From Trichothermofontia sp037445115 (GTDB taxonomy: Bacteria > Cyanobacteriota > Cyanobacteriia > B231), in NCBI GenBank assembly GCA_037445115.1, contig JBBILC010000053.1, positions 1 through 30,625 on the forward strand: DNA of 30,625 nucleotides, read 5' to 3'. Below the pieces are notes generated by a model. It worked only from the letters and a program-made list of their open reading frames with translations, was not told the DNA's origin and searched no databases. Made by a program: the position numbers and the translations under genes. Shown here in pieces: positions 6,785-15,471 of this stretch. The first letter of the stretch is position 1; every line of letters starts with the position of its first letter.

Positions 6785-9700
6785 CTAGGTAACGAGGAGA
6801 TCATAGAACGGCAAAGTCAAAGCAAAACAGGTGTATTGGTTCTGACTTTCAACGTGGATATCGCCCTGAATTCGGGTAATCATTTTTTTCACCAGCGCTA
6901 ACCCTAAACCCGTGCCCCCATACTTCCAAGGATCATGGTGGGGAATGCGATAGAACCGCTCAAAAATGCGCTCCTGTTCTGCTGCCGGAATTTCTACCCC
7001 ACTGTTACAGATACTCACCCGCAGCCAACTCTCCTGAAGAGACGCGGCGCGATCGCCCAATGGAGAGGGACCGCGATTGGCAGGCGGCAGTGCCACGCGG
7101 GGCATCGTAATCCGTTGACTGGTAATCGCGATCGTTTCCCCGGCGGGGGTGTACTTACAGGCGTTGTTAAGCAGTTCCGTAATAATCCGCTCTAGGGAAG
7201 GAATGTGGGTATTGATCGGCGGCAAGTTAGCCTCCAGATCAAGCACTAGGTGTTGTTGCTGCTGTTGCAGTCGTTCTTCAAAGGGCTTGATCAGTTGGGG
7301 CAACCACTCGCCCAGATCAACGGGGGTAAACACTAACGGTTCGGTTGCTGTTTCCAGGCGCGAAAACTCTAGCAAATCATTGACCAGATTCATCTCCCGC
7401 CGACATTCACTGGTCAAAATTTGGAAGTAGCGATCGACCCGCTCCGCATCCGGCTCAGCAAAGTTAGCCCTAGCCAGCAAGATCTCCAACACCTGGGTCG
7501 CCATGATGATATTGGTCATCGGGGTACGGAGTTCATGGGAAACCGTACTCAGGAAATCGTCCTTAAGTCGATTCAAGCGCTCCAGTTCCGTTACCTGCTG
7601 CTGGGCCGCATGATACAGGCGCGACTGTCGCAGAGCGATCGCACACTGATTGGCCACCTGCTCCACTAGCCGAATTTGCTGTTCACTAAATTGGCGACCA
7701 GGGTGATCATCCAAGAGCCAGAGATCCCCCAAACTGGTTTGGTTATCCTGGATCGGAACCACTAACATCAGCAGTTTGCCCAACTCTGGATCGGGCGGTA
7801 AGGGACAAAATTGTAGCGATCGCAATTGCAGGAGCGGTTCATAAATTTCGGGCCGCTCGGCCAACGGGATCGTCCGGTTCTTATAGGGCCGGGGCAGGCG
7901 GGTATATTCATAGTTCACCACCGCAATTCCGCGCTCCAAGTCATACTGGGACGCATTACAACCACTCACCCCTAGGGCATACACCAACTCCTGCACAACC
8001 GTTTGTAGGATTTTCGCCTCATCCAGGCTGTCCCGCACATGATCGCTGATCCGCTTCAGGGTCGCTTCAAACTCAAAGGCATTGCGCAGTTCCGCTGTGC
8101 GCACCTGCACCTGACGCTCCAGATCAGCATTAAACTGACGCACCTGATTGTATAACTCCGACTGCTGAATCGCGATCGCCAGTCGATCGGCAATTTGCTG
8201 GAGGAGATCCACCTCCACCGCCTGCCAAACCCGCTGCTGAGCGCAGGTATGGATAATCAACAGGCCCCACAGCAGGGGGGGACCCGCTTCACTGGGGGTT
8301 AAAATCGGGGCGACTAACTTGGACTTTACCCCTAGCTGGCGCATCAATTCAGCTTGGCAGTCCCGCCAGTCGTCTTGAAATACGTCATCGATCGGGCGGG
8401 GTTGGCCCCGGCGATAAAAGGTCTGGTGACGATCGCTGAAGCAGGCATCCTGCCATTGCAAGATGTCATGTAAGGGATAGTCTGGGGTTGTGGCGATTTG
8501 GATCACCGAACCAGCCCCACTGGCATATAGCCGAAAGATTAAGGCGCGATCGACCTGGAGCACTCCCAGCACATCATTCACCGTCGTGGCCAAAATCTGG
8601 GCCAAATCGAGGGATTGGTGAATATTTTGGGTAATGGTTGTCACGAGGCGATCGCGTTCGGCCCGCTGCCAGAGGGCCATTTCTGCTCGTTTCCGCGCCG
8701 TAATATCCACCGCCGTTCCCAACATCCGGATGACCTGCCCCTGGGTATCCATAACGGCTTCCCCATGCACGGCAATGTACTTCAGGGTGCCGTCGGCACA
8801 TAGAATCCGCAGATCCGCGTTGTAGCTACCCCCCATTGCCAGACTTTGCTCAATCAGTGCTTGGTACATCGGGCGATCGTCGGGATGGACAAGGGCCAGC
8901 ACATCGGGATAGCCAGGAGCGGGTTGTTGCGGGTCTAACCCCGCCATCTCAAATAACTCCTCTGACCATGTGGTCATCCCCTGGGTGAAATCGCATTCCC
9001 AACTACCAATCCGCCCAATTCGTTGCGCTTCCCGTAGACGCTCGGCCTGACGTTCAAGTTGGGCTTTGGCCTGCCAACGATCGGTCACATCCTGCCCAAA
9101 GACCGTTACCCCCAAAATGTCACCATTGGCCGCCCGGATGGGGTTAAAGCGATAGTCGATCCAAGCGGGCGTCGGATTGCACAGGGATGGTCGCTCAATG
9201 CTAAACTGCTCACCCCCCAAGGCCCGATCGTAATAGCCTTGCCATTCAGCCAGGATCTCTGCTGGAATACCAGGTGCCAGCACCGAGTCTCCTGGCTGCA
9301 AGGGGTGCCCCAGCCCCCGTTCCATCATTTGCTGGAAATGGGTATTGCCAATAATTAGGCGATAGTGGTGATCGACAGCCCAAATACTTCCCACGATATT
9401 TTCCAGCAGGGCCGAGAAGTTAGCCTCCTGCTGTCGCAGTTGTAACTCGGTTTGTTTCAGGGGCGTGATATCACTATCAACGGCAATCACGTGCCAACAG
9501 TCCATCGCGGCATCGTACCGGGATGTGAGGATGCTTTCAATCCAGCGAATCCGACCATCCCTATGGCGGAAGCGATATTCAGTGCGGGTATCTTGGCCAT
9601 GCAAGAGCTGCGCTTGGGCGGGGACAATCACCCGCTGGCGATCGCCGGGATCAACTTGGGACCACCACAACTGGGCATCCCTGATAAACTCAGTGGCTGT

Positions 9701-10453
9701 GTAGCCAAACACTGACGCACAGCCTTCAGAAAAGTAGTCATACTCCCAACGAGAATCTCGGTATAGGCGGAAGCTGGCAAGGGAAACCCCGGCATGGTTA
9801 AGGATATCGATCATCGAGAGCGGAGTTGCCCAAACGGGGTCAGGCGGAGTTGCAGGAAGCCTGCCTACCACCCGATCGCCCTGATCATCAACCGGAGGAC
9901 GACGCGGATCGCTGGCTGTCCCAGGGGGCGTTGCTTGTTCCTGGCCCTGGATCAGGATTTCAAGAGGTTGGCGGGTCTCCCCATCCAGGGGGGCCGACTC
10001 GGGTCTCAGGCATTGGAAAGTCCAGGTAACCCATCGCTGCGGGGCGGCTTCAACCGTTGCTCCCCCGATGGCCACTGTCTCCGTGAGGGGCTGGGGTTGG
10101 TCTTGGCTGTGGGCGATCGCCTGCTGAAAACGGGCTTGATCCGATCCCGGCAGCAATGACCACACGGGTAAACCCAGCAATTGAGCCTCCGATCGTTGAA
10201 AAAACTGACAATAGGCCCGATTGGCATAGGTAATCCGGCCATCAGTTGTACAACAACAGAGGAGGTCCGGGAGGTGGTCAAGTAGCCAACGGTAGCGATT
10301 CGTAAGGGGTACCTCTGCTAAGGCGATCGGGGGCAGAGCGGAATGGATGGGCCAATCTGGGTGATCGGATCGGGAAGGTGTCGTGAGCGGATCTGACAGA
10401 GACCGACATAACCGATTACCAGGATCATAGGATAAAGTTGGTGGCTGATTCAT
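6785..10453 (-). CDS. Multi-PAS/GAF sensor histidine kinase with cyanobacteriochrome-like GAF
   Basis: 1222 aa from ATG 10453 (MNQPPTLS; a TTG six bases earlier is possible). No transmembrane helix, so cytoplasmic. Domain order: PAS1 about 51-125; PAS2-PAC about 213-335 (ending DSDITPLKQTE); PAS3 about 344-460; PAS4 of the PAS_3 type about 473-590 (ending AVDITARKRAE); GAF1 about 604-765; GAF2 about 788-945; HisKA with phospho-acceptor His about 973 in VSHELRTPMTNI; HATPase about 1070-1215 with N box ELLNNACKYTP and G2 box YGGTGLGLALV. GAF1 carries the D669-A-C671-F DXCF motif and a second Cys (C699 in WRDCQAELM), the two cysteines of DXCF cyanobacteriochromes; the residue after the canonical Cys is Gln, where His is usual. 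The G1 box is degenerate (NSGVEIP in place of DxGxGI). No receiver domain or adjacent regulator gene, so it is an orphan kinase. Confidence 0.93.
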   Translation of the reverse strand: MNQPPTLSYDPGNRLCRSLSDPLTTPSRSDHPDWPIHSALPPIALAEVPLTNRYRWLLDHLPDLLCCCTTDGRITYANRAYCQFFQRSEAQLLGLPVWSLLPGSDQARFQQAIAHSQDQPQPLTETVAIGGATVEAAPQRWVTWTFQCLRPESAPLDGETRQPLEILIQGQEQATPPGTASDPRRPPVDDQGDRVVGRLPATPPDPVWATPLSMIDILNHAGVSLASFRLYRDSRWEYDYFSEGCASVFGYTATEFIRDAQLWWSQVDPGDRQRVIVPAQAQLLHGQDTRTEYRFRHRDGRIRWIESILTSRYDAAMDCWHVIAVDSDITPLKQTELQLRQQEANFSALLENIVGSIWAVDHHYRLIIGNTHFQQMMERGLGHPLQPGDSVLAPGIPAEILAEWQGYYDRALGGEQFSIERPSLCNPTPAWIDYRFNPIRAANGDILGVTVFGQDVTDRWQAKAQLERQAERLREAQRIGRIGSWECDFTQGMTTWSEELFEMAGLDPQQPAPGYPDVLALVHPDDRPMYQALIEQSLAMGGSYNADLRILCADGTLKYIAVHGEAVMDTQGQVIRMLGTAVDITARKRAEMALWQRAERDRLVTTITQNIHQSLDLAQILATTVNDVLGVLQVDRALIFRLYASGAGSVIQIATTPDYPLHDILQWQDACFSDRHQTFYRRGQPRPIDDVFQDDWRDCQAELMRQLGVKSKLVAPILTPSEAGPPLLWGLLIIHTCAQQRVWQAVEVDLLQQIADRLAIAIQQSELYNQVRQFNADLERQVQVRTAELRNAFEFEATLKRISDHVRDSLDEAKILQTVVQELVYALGVSGCNASQYDLERGIAVVNYEYTRLPRPYKNRTIPLAERPEIYEPLLQLRSLQFCPLPPDPELGKLLMLVVPIQDNQTSLGDLWLLDDHPGRQFSEQQIRLVEQVANQCAIALRQSRLYHAAQQQVTELERLNRLKDDFLSTVSHELRTPMTNIIMATQVLEILLARANFAEPDAERVDRYFQILTSECRREMNLVNDLLEFSRLETATEPLVFTPVDLGEWLPQLIKPFEERLQQQQQHLVLDLEANLPPINTHIPSLERIITELLNNACKYTPAGETIAITSQRITMPRVALPPANRGPSPLGDRAASLQESWLRVSICNSGVEIPAAEQERIFERFYRIPHHDPWKYGGTGLGLALVKKMITRIQGDIHVESQNQYTCFALTLPFYDLLVT

Positions 10454-10644
10454 CGTCAAGGGGAATAGCGCGGAAGGCAGCAGAGCGGTGGGAAATTAGG
10501 CGGTTTCCCCGCAATCAGTAACACTACGATAGCCCTCATCAGTGGGCAAGAAATAGTATTTTAAAATACCTATTTCGCTAGATTGGTAATGTGACGTGGA
10601 TCAATGGCCGCACTGCCATTTCCAGAAAGGGATAGGCAAAGTGC

Positions 10645-10661
10645 TTGAACACCTTGTTCAA
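10645..10661. promoter_or_regulatory. Inverted repeat TTGAACA-CCT-TGTTCAA
   Basis: Perfect 7-bp arms with a 3-bp centre, 192 bp upstream of the kinase start. It has the form of an operator for a dimeric regulator; no specific regulator is assigned. Confidence 0.35.
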
Positions 10662-10724
10662 TAGAATTTGCAGAATTTAAGGTACTTCATTAGTCCAATA
10701 GAGAACGGCGATAGCAGCTTAAAT

Positions 10725-10743
10725 GATCATTATTATCATTATC
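10725..10743. promoter_or_regulatory. Fur-box-like site
   Basis: GATCATTATTATCATTATC matches 17 of 19 positions of the classical Fur box (GATAATGATTATCATTATC in this orientation). The opposite strand reads as three GATAAT-like hexamers. It lies 200 bp before the transporter ATG and 272 bp before the kinase ATG. Iron-dependent control by FurA would fit a chlorophyll-related transporter, but which gene it serves is not shown. Confidence 0.5.
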
Positions 10744-10942
10744 GATGGCCTCGCTGCATCCTAACAAATCCTAACCCTAAGTAGAATTTCTAGTAAAAAA
10801 TATATCTCCCCCCCGCTCCTACCCCATCAATCGGTAGGTGGCTGCTGCACAAGTTGCATCCCCTTGTAGGATGGGGAATAACCCCACACCCCTGGGAACC
10901 CTTGCTAATTTTCTGGCCGCATATCCGTATTTCCCCAGTCCT

Positions 10943-12403
10943 ATGACGATTGAACCCCCTTTTGATTCCGCCGCCGATTCCCAGCGCATCCATGCTGATG
11001 AGAATGCCATGACGACGGCCCCCTTACCGATGCTGGGTTGGGTGACCATGCTGCGTTTGGGCCTATTCCAAATGGGCTTGGGCATGATGTCACTGCTCAC
11101 CCTGGGCATTCTGAATCGGATCATGATTGCGGAACTGGGCATCCCAGCCGTTGTGGCTGCCAGTACGATCGCTGTCCACCAATTTATGGCCCCGGCGCGG
11201 GTCTGGTTTGGGCAACTTTCGGATGCCAAACCGTTCTTGGGATATCACCGCACAGGCTACGTCTGGGTTGGGGCGGCCTGTTTTGTGACGGTGGCTTTCC
11301 TAGCCCTCCAGGTCAGTTGGCAGTTGGGTAATAGCCTGCAAGCCCACGGGTGGTCCCTGCAAACCTATGGGTTAGTGGGCTTATTAGCGATCGTCTTTGG
11401 GTTATATGGCCTTGCCCTCAGTGCCAGTTCCACCCCCTTCGCCGCCCTATTGGTGGATGTCTCGGAAGAACATAATCGCTCGAAGTTAGTCGGTATTGTC
11501 TGGTCCATGCTGATGGTGGGCATCATTATTGGGGCCATTGTCAGCAGCCTTCTGCTCAAACAATTGGCACTGGATGCCCCGATCGCCACGGTTCAGGCAT
11601 CGGTGAATCGGCTCTTCCTCACGATTCTGATCCTGGTCCTGGGATTAGTCGCCGTGGGCACGATCGGGATTGAGAACCGCTACTCCCGTTATCGATCGCG
11701 CTCCCGCCTTGCCAACCGCGAGGATAGTGTCACCCTGAGTCGCGCCCTTCAGGTCCTCACCGCCTCCCGACAAACGGGGCTGTTTTTTACCTTCCTGTTG
11801 GTCATGACCATCAGCCTGTTTATGCAGGAACCGATCCTGGAACCCTACGCCGCCAAGGTCTTTGCGATGCCCTTGGCCGAAACGACTCAATTAAATGCCT
11901 TTTGGGGACTGGGCACCCTGATTGGCTTAAGTACAACGGGGTTTCTCGTCGTTCCCCGCTTGGGGAAGCAACGGACCACACGCCTGGGCTGCTTCGCTGT
12001 CTCCGGTTGCTTTATCCTCATTCTCCTGGCGGGGTTTACGGGGAATGCCGATCTGCTGCTGGTGGCCTTGTTACTGTTTGGCCTGGCCTCTGGGATTACC
12101 ACCACTGGCGCGATTAGTCTGATGCTGGACTTGACGATCGCGGAAACGGCGGGGACCTTCATCGGTGCTTGGGGACTGTCCCAGGCGATCGCCCGTGGGG
12201 TGGCCACCGTCATGGGGGGGAGTGTCCAAACCCTGATGGAACAATGGGTGGCGGTTCCCCTGGTGTCCTACGGAGCCGTCTTTGTGCTCCAAGCCCTGGG
12301 AATGCTCCTGGCCGTTTGGTTTTTGCAGCGGGTGAATGTCCAGGAATTTCGCCAAAATGCCCAGCAGGCGATCGCCACGATTCTGGAAAATGAACTGGAT
12401 TAA
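10943..12403 (+). CDS. PucC-family major facilitator (chlorophyll/LHC-related) transporter
   Basis: 486 aa from ATG 10943 (MTIEPPFDSA). About twelve hydrophobic helices. The region after residue 25, 'LGWVTMLRLGLFQMGLGMMS' and 'ILNRIMIAELGIPAVVAAS', then 'MAPARVWFGQLSDAKPFLGYHRTGYVW', is the signature of the PucC/LhaA/BCH family (PF03209), a branch of the major facilitator superfamily tied to (bacterio)chlorophyll handling and light-harvesting complex assembly. Plasma or thylakoid membrane. Length agrees with cyanobacterial members. The C-terminus is soluble (VQEFRQNAQQAIATILENELD). A later ATG at 11009 (MTTAPLPMLGW) is also possible. A Fur-like box lies upstream. Confidence 0.9.
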   Translation: MTIEPPFDSAADSQRIHADENAMTTAPLPMLGWVTMLRLGLFQMGLGMMSLLTLGILNRIMIAELGIPAVVAASTIAVHQFMAPARVWFGQLSDAKPFLGYHRTGYVWVGAACFVTVAFLALQVSWQLGNSLQAHGWSLQTYGLVGLLAIVFGLYGLALSASSTPFAALLVDVSEEHNRSKLVGIVWSMLMVGIIIGAIVSSLLLKQLALDAPIATVQASVNRLFLTILILVLGLVAVGTIGIENRYSRYRSRSRLANREDSVTLSRALQVLTASRQTGLFFTFLLVMTISLFMQEPILEPYAAKVFAMPLAETTQLNAFWGLGTLIGLSTTGFLVVPRLGKQRTTRLGCFAVSGCFILILLAGFTGNADLLLVALLLFGLASGITTTGAISLMLDLTIAETAGTFIGAWGLSQAIARGVATVMGGSVQTLMEQWVAVPLVSYGAVFVLQALGMLLAVWFLQRVNVQEFRQNAQQAIATILENELD

Positions 12404-12476
12404 CGCGTGGACGGCCATTCTCAAAATGACGGGTTAACGAACTTAAGCTATTTAAGCTAACAAAGCACTGGATGAC

Positions 12477-13355
12477 ATGGACGATTTCTGGACGGGCATT
12501 CTCAGGTTTGCGGAAACCACCACCACCCAAGTGGGGGCGCAATTACTGGCGGATTTTGGGCAGGTGCAGGCCACCGAAAAGGCGGATGGTAGCCTCGTCA
12601 CCCGTGCCGATCAGTGGGCCGATCAGATCATCCGTACGGCGATCGCGGCGACTTTCCCGACCCATGGCGTCCTCACGGAGGAGTTGGCCCACACCTTCCC
12701 AGACCAAGACTGGTGTTGGATTGTTGATCCCCTCGATGGCACCACTAATTTTGCGCGGGGCATCCCGATCTGGGGGATCTCCCTGGGATTGCTTTACCAA
12801 GGGACCCCGGTTTTCGGCTATGTGGTCTTACCCCCCCTCCGCCAGACCTTTTATGGTTTTTGGCCCGGAGACTCTGGCCTGGACCTCACCCCTGCGGCCT
12901 ACCGCAACCACCAGGCGATCCGTAGTTACCCCGATCGCGCCGAAGAAGAACCCCGATTCCATACCCGTACCCATTGCTTTAACGTCTGTACCCGCAGTAC
13001 TGCCGTACTGGGGCCAGGGTTTCCCTGTAAAGTCCGAATGCTTGGGGTTGCCAGCTATAACCTGCTGTTGGTGGCAGCGGGGGTAGCCCTCGGTGGGGTG
13101 GAAGCAACCCCCAAAATCTGGGACATTGCCGGGGTTTGGCCGATCGCCCAGGCCGCTGGTGCCGTTTGGGTGCCGCTCCCTGCCGATCGCCTGTTTCCCC
13201 TGTCGCCAGGACAAGACTACGGTCAACGGGCCTATCCAACCCTTTTGGTGAGCCATCCCGGTTTAGTGTCGGTCTTTTTGCCGTTTATGCAATCCCTCGG
13301 CCAAGGCGACACCAACGGCCAAGCAGGGGCCACTGGCGACATCAGCCCCGCTTAA
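12477..13355 (+). CDS. Inositol monophosphatase family protein
   Basis: 292 aa. A lithium-sensitive, Mg-dependent phosphatase fold is shown by E68-E69 (LTEEL), D84-P-L-D87-G-T-T (WIVDPLDGTTNF) and the second signature with D216 (KIWDIAGVWPIAQAAGA), which supply the metal ligands. The substrate could be inositol phosphate, PAP/PAPS (CysQ-like) or another sugar phosphate; sequence alone does not decide. It starts 73 bp after the PucC-family gene on the same strand, so co-transcription is possible. The final 20 residues (GDTNGQAGATGDISPA) are a disordered tail. Confidence 0.9.
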   Translation: MDDFWTGILRFAETTTTQVGAQLLADFGQVQATEKADGSLVTRADQWADQIIRTAIAATFPTHGVLTEELAHTFPDQDWCWIVDPLDGTTNFARGIPIWGISLGLLYQGTPVFGYVVLPPLRQTFYGFWPGDSGLDLTPAAYRNHQAIRSYPDRAEEEPRFHTRTHCFNVCTRSTAVLGPGFPCKVRMLGVASYNLLLVAAGVALGGVEATPKIWDIAGVWPIAQAAGAVWVPLPADRLFPLSPGQDYGQRAYPTLLVSHPGLVSVFLPFMQSLGQGDTNGQAGATGDISPA

Positions 13356-13377
13356 AAGGGACACAAAGCCTCTAATT

Positions 13378-13429
13378 CTATTCCCTATCCTGGGTTTTTA
13401 ACGGTATCCTATTCACTATCCTGTGTTTT
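13378..13429 (+). repeat. Imperfect 21-bp direct repeat upstream of hrcA
   Basis: CTATTCCCTATCCTGGGTTTT (13378-13398) recurs as CTATTCACTATCCTGTGTTTT (13409-13429) with two mismatches, 31 bp apart (three helical turns). It lies 44-95 bp before the hrcA ATG. It could be a paired regulator site or chance; no CIRCE element (TTAGCACTC-N9-GAGTGCTAA) is visible here. Confidence 0.5.
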
Positions 13430-13472
13430 CAAAAATCGATATTATCCTTAAGGTACTAAGCTTGCGACCTCA

Positions 13473-14615
13473 ATGGCTGTGCGCGTGAATCTGACCAGTC
13501 GGCAACAACACATCCTCTGGGCAACAGTGCGGCATTATATTGCGACTGCTGAGCCAGTGGGATCAAAAGCGCTGACAGAGGAATTTAACTTTAAGGTAAG
13601 TCCGGCAACCATTCGCAATGCAATGGGGGTCCTGGAGAAGGCAGGTCTTCTCTATCAACCCCATACTTCGGCAGGCCGGGTACCCTCGGATTCAGGCTAT
13701 CGGATTTATGTGGACCAATTGCTCACGCCGTCCGCAGGGCAAGCGAACCAGGTATACGCCATGTTGTCCCAACAGTTGGGCCGCCAGGGGATGGGTTTAG
13801 AAGCCCTGCTCCGGGGCGCAGCCCACCTCCTTGCCCGCCTGAGTGGGTATATTACGCTGATTACCCTACCCCAAACCTCGACGGCGACGATCCGCCATCT
13901 GCAACTGGTGCAGGTTGATCCGGGGCAGGTGATGCTGATTGTGGTGACAGATATCTATGAAACGCAATCGGTGTTGATTAATCTACCGCACTATGGCCAT
14001 GAAGTGGGGCCGCTATCGGTCTCCTCAGGCCCCCCTAGTCATGCGTATCGACCCGTGCCTCCCTTTGAGTCAGACGATCCAGCGGCGATCGAGCATGAAC
14101 TGCAAATTTTGTCGAATTTTCTTAACCAGCACTTGCGTGGCCAACCGTTGACAGCGTTGAGTGGGATTACCCCCCAGGGGTTGGATCAGGAATTTGCCCA
14201 GTATGCCGATTTCCTGCGGATGTTGGTGTCGCACCTCAAGTCACTGGCCTGCTCTTGGACGGCGGCTCCCGTGTTAATTGCGGGCGTCTCGGAGGTGTTG
14301 CGACAACCGGAGTTTTCGGAACTGGAGCAGGTACAAACACTGATGCAGTTACTAGAAGATAACCAGGCCCAGTTGTCGCCCTTAATTTTTGAAGCATCGG
14401 AGGAGTCGCCCGTCGCCGGACGAGTGACCGTGCGGATCGGTGCCGAGAATCCCCTGGAACCCATCCGCACCTGTGCGTTGGTATCGTCCACCTATCACCG
14501 TGGCTCAGTTCCGATAGGGAGCGTCACCGTCCTTGGCCCCACCCGGATGCAGTATGAAACCGCGATCGCAGCGGTGGAGGCGGGGGCAAATTATCTATCT
14601 GAGTCATTGCGATAA
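13473..14615 (+). CDS. hrcA: Heat-inducible transcription repressor HrcA
   Basis: 380 aa, slightly long for the family (about 340-350 in Bacillus) but usual for cyanobacteria. N-terminal winged helix: 'LTSRQQHILWATVRHYIATAEPVGSKALTEEF...VSPATIRNAMGVLEKAGLLYQPHTSAGRVPSDSGYRIYVDQLL' (about 7-90), nearly identical to the HrcA signature. The C-terminal GAF-like dimerisation domain ends with 'LGPTRMQYETAIAAVEAGANYLSESL'. HrcA represses groESL and related heat-shock operons by binding CIRCE. No CIRCE and no chaperone gene are in this window, so targets are elsewhere. Confidence 0.97.
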   Translation: MAVRVNLTSRQQHILWATVRHYIATAEPVGSKALTEEFNFKVSPATIRNAMGVLEKAGLLYQPHTSAGRVPSDSGYRIYVDQLLTPSAGQANQVYAMLSQQLGRQGMGLEALLRGAAHLLARLSGYITLITLPQTSTATIRHLQLVQVDPGQVMLIVVTDIYETQSVLINLPHYGHEVGPLSVSSGPPSHAYRPVPPFESDDPAAIEHELQILSNFLNQHLRGQPLTALSGITPQGLDQEFAQYADFLRMLVSHLKSLACSWTAAPVLIAGVSEVLRQPEFSELEQVQTLMQLLEDNQAQLSPLIFEASEESPVAGRVTVRIGAENPLEPIRTCALVSSTYHRGSVPIGSVTVLGPTRMQYETAIAAVEAGANYLSESLR

Positions 14616-14642
14616 GGGGGGCGATCGTTGCCAATCCCCCCT
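14615..14642. terminator. Stem-loop between convergent hrcA and PEP-CTERM genes
   Basis: AGGGGGG and CCCCCCT form a 7-bp GC stem around a 14-base loop directly at the hrcA stop codon. There is no clear T-tract, so it may act as a weak bidirectional terminator or only as a 3' stabilising hairpin. Confidence 0.4.
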
Positions 14643-14691
14643 AACGAGGGTTATGTCACAGGGCGCATCGCACCCAGTAGGCACCTATCAC

Positions 14692-15471
14692 CTAGCCCTG
14701 AACTTGCCGACGGCGACGGGTATAAACCAACCCCGCCCCCGCTAGCGCCAGACCGAGCATCGTGGTGGGTTCGGGAACGGCTGCTGACCCACCGATAATC
14801 TTGAAGTCAGGGCCGTTGTAGCTGGCTTGGGACGAAACGCGAATGCTCGTGATGGGACCCGTTACCCCCAGATCGGAAAGCCGAATACCGCGTGCACCAA
14901 CGGGTTGCGATTGTTCGATTTCCGTTGTGTCAATGTTGAACCCAGCGTAGGCAAAGTCGCCACTGAACAGTTCTAGGAAATTACCAATGGTATTGCCCTG
15001 AGTATCGAGTGCCTGGATGCCTAAGCGGCTGTTTTGCCCGCGTTCCCAAACAAAGAGGTGTTCGACCGCCTTGGCAAAGCTAAAGTCAATCGTGAAGGAA
15101 CCGCGATCTTCCGTATCCACAATATTGTTCAGATTGAGGTTACCCAAGCTGGCCACTAACTGGGCCGCTGTGGGATCTTCAACGGCGATGCCACTGGCAT
15201 TATCCCCGCGATCAGAACTGGCTGCTCCCGAATTCCCGCCGGTATAGGCGTCGTTCGCGATAATATTGGCGGCTGTGATCAGGACAAAATCCGTAAAAAC
15301 CATCCCGTCAAATTCAACTGACTCCAGGAGGATATTCCCCAACGGTGGGCCACCTGTCCCGTCAGTCGTGTAGTTAGTCGTGAAGGAAAATGCTTGGGCC
15401 GGATTCAGCGAACCCACTAGGGCTGTTGCGGTTGTTGCCGCGACCAGGCTAGCTGTCAGTAGAGATTTCAT
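14692..15471 (-). CDS. PEP-CTERM surface protein, XDP2-like
   Basis: 259 aa. Signal peptide at 1-27 (MKSLLTASLVAATTATALVG, cleaved near NPAQA/FSF). The C-terminal sorting signal is complete: VPEPTTMLG, a hydrophobic helix LALAGAGLVY and a basic tail TRRRRQVQG. Exosortase cuts such proteins for export to the outer surface. The middle ('DAYTGGNSGAASSDRGDNASG', 'IDTEDRGSFTIDFSF', 'LFVWERGQNSRLGIQALDTQGNTIGNF', 'YNGPDFKIIG') resembles the exosortase-dependent surface protein group XDP2, from memory. The enzyme itself is not in the window. The gene is convergent with hrcA and has two inverted repeats upstream. Confidence 0.88.
   Translation of the reverse strand: MKSLLTASLVAATTATALVGSLNPAQAFSFTTNYTTDGTGGPPLGNILLESVEFDGMVFTDFVLITAANIIANDAYTGGNSGAASSDRGDNASGIAVEDPTAAQLVASLGNLNLNNIVDTEDRGSFTIDFSFAKAVEHLFVWERGQNSRLGIQALDTQGNTIGNFLELFSGDFAYAGFNIDTTEIEQSQPVGARGIRLSDLGVTGPITSIRVSSQASYNGPDFKIIGGSAAVPEPTTMLGLALAGAGLVYTRRRRQVQG

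Larger units (their letters stand above)
10454..10942. other. Divergent intergenic region with regulatory-looking repeats
   Basis: 489 bp between the kinase and the PucC-family gene, which point away from each other, so it must hold both promoters. It contains a Fur-box-like 19-mer (10725-10743) and an inverted repeat (10645-10661). A GTG at 10838 opens the transporter frame earlier, but its extra residues do not resemble the family. Confidence 0.5.

Noticed and set aside
12472..13086. 204-aa plus-strand frame overlapping the inositol phosphatase gene
   Set aside because: It is rich in Arg, Pro and Ser with no motif; the overlapping frame carries the full phosphatase signatures.
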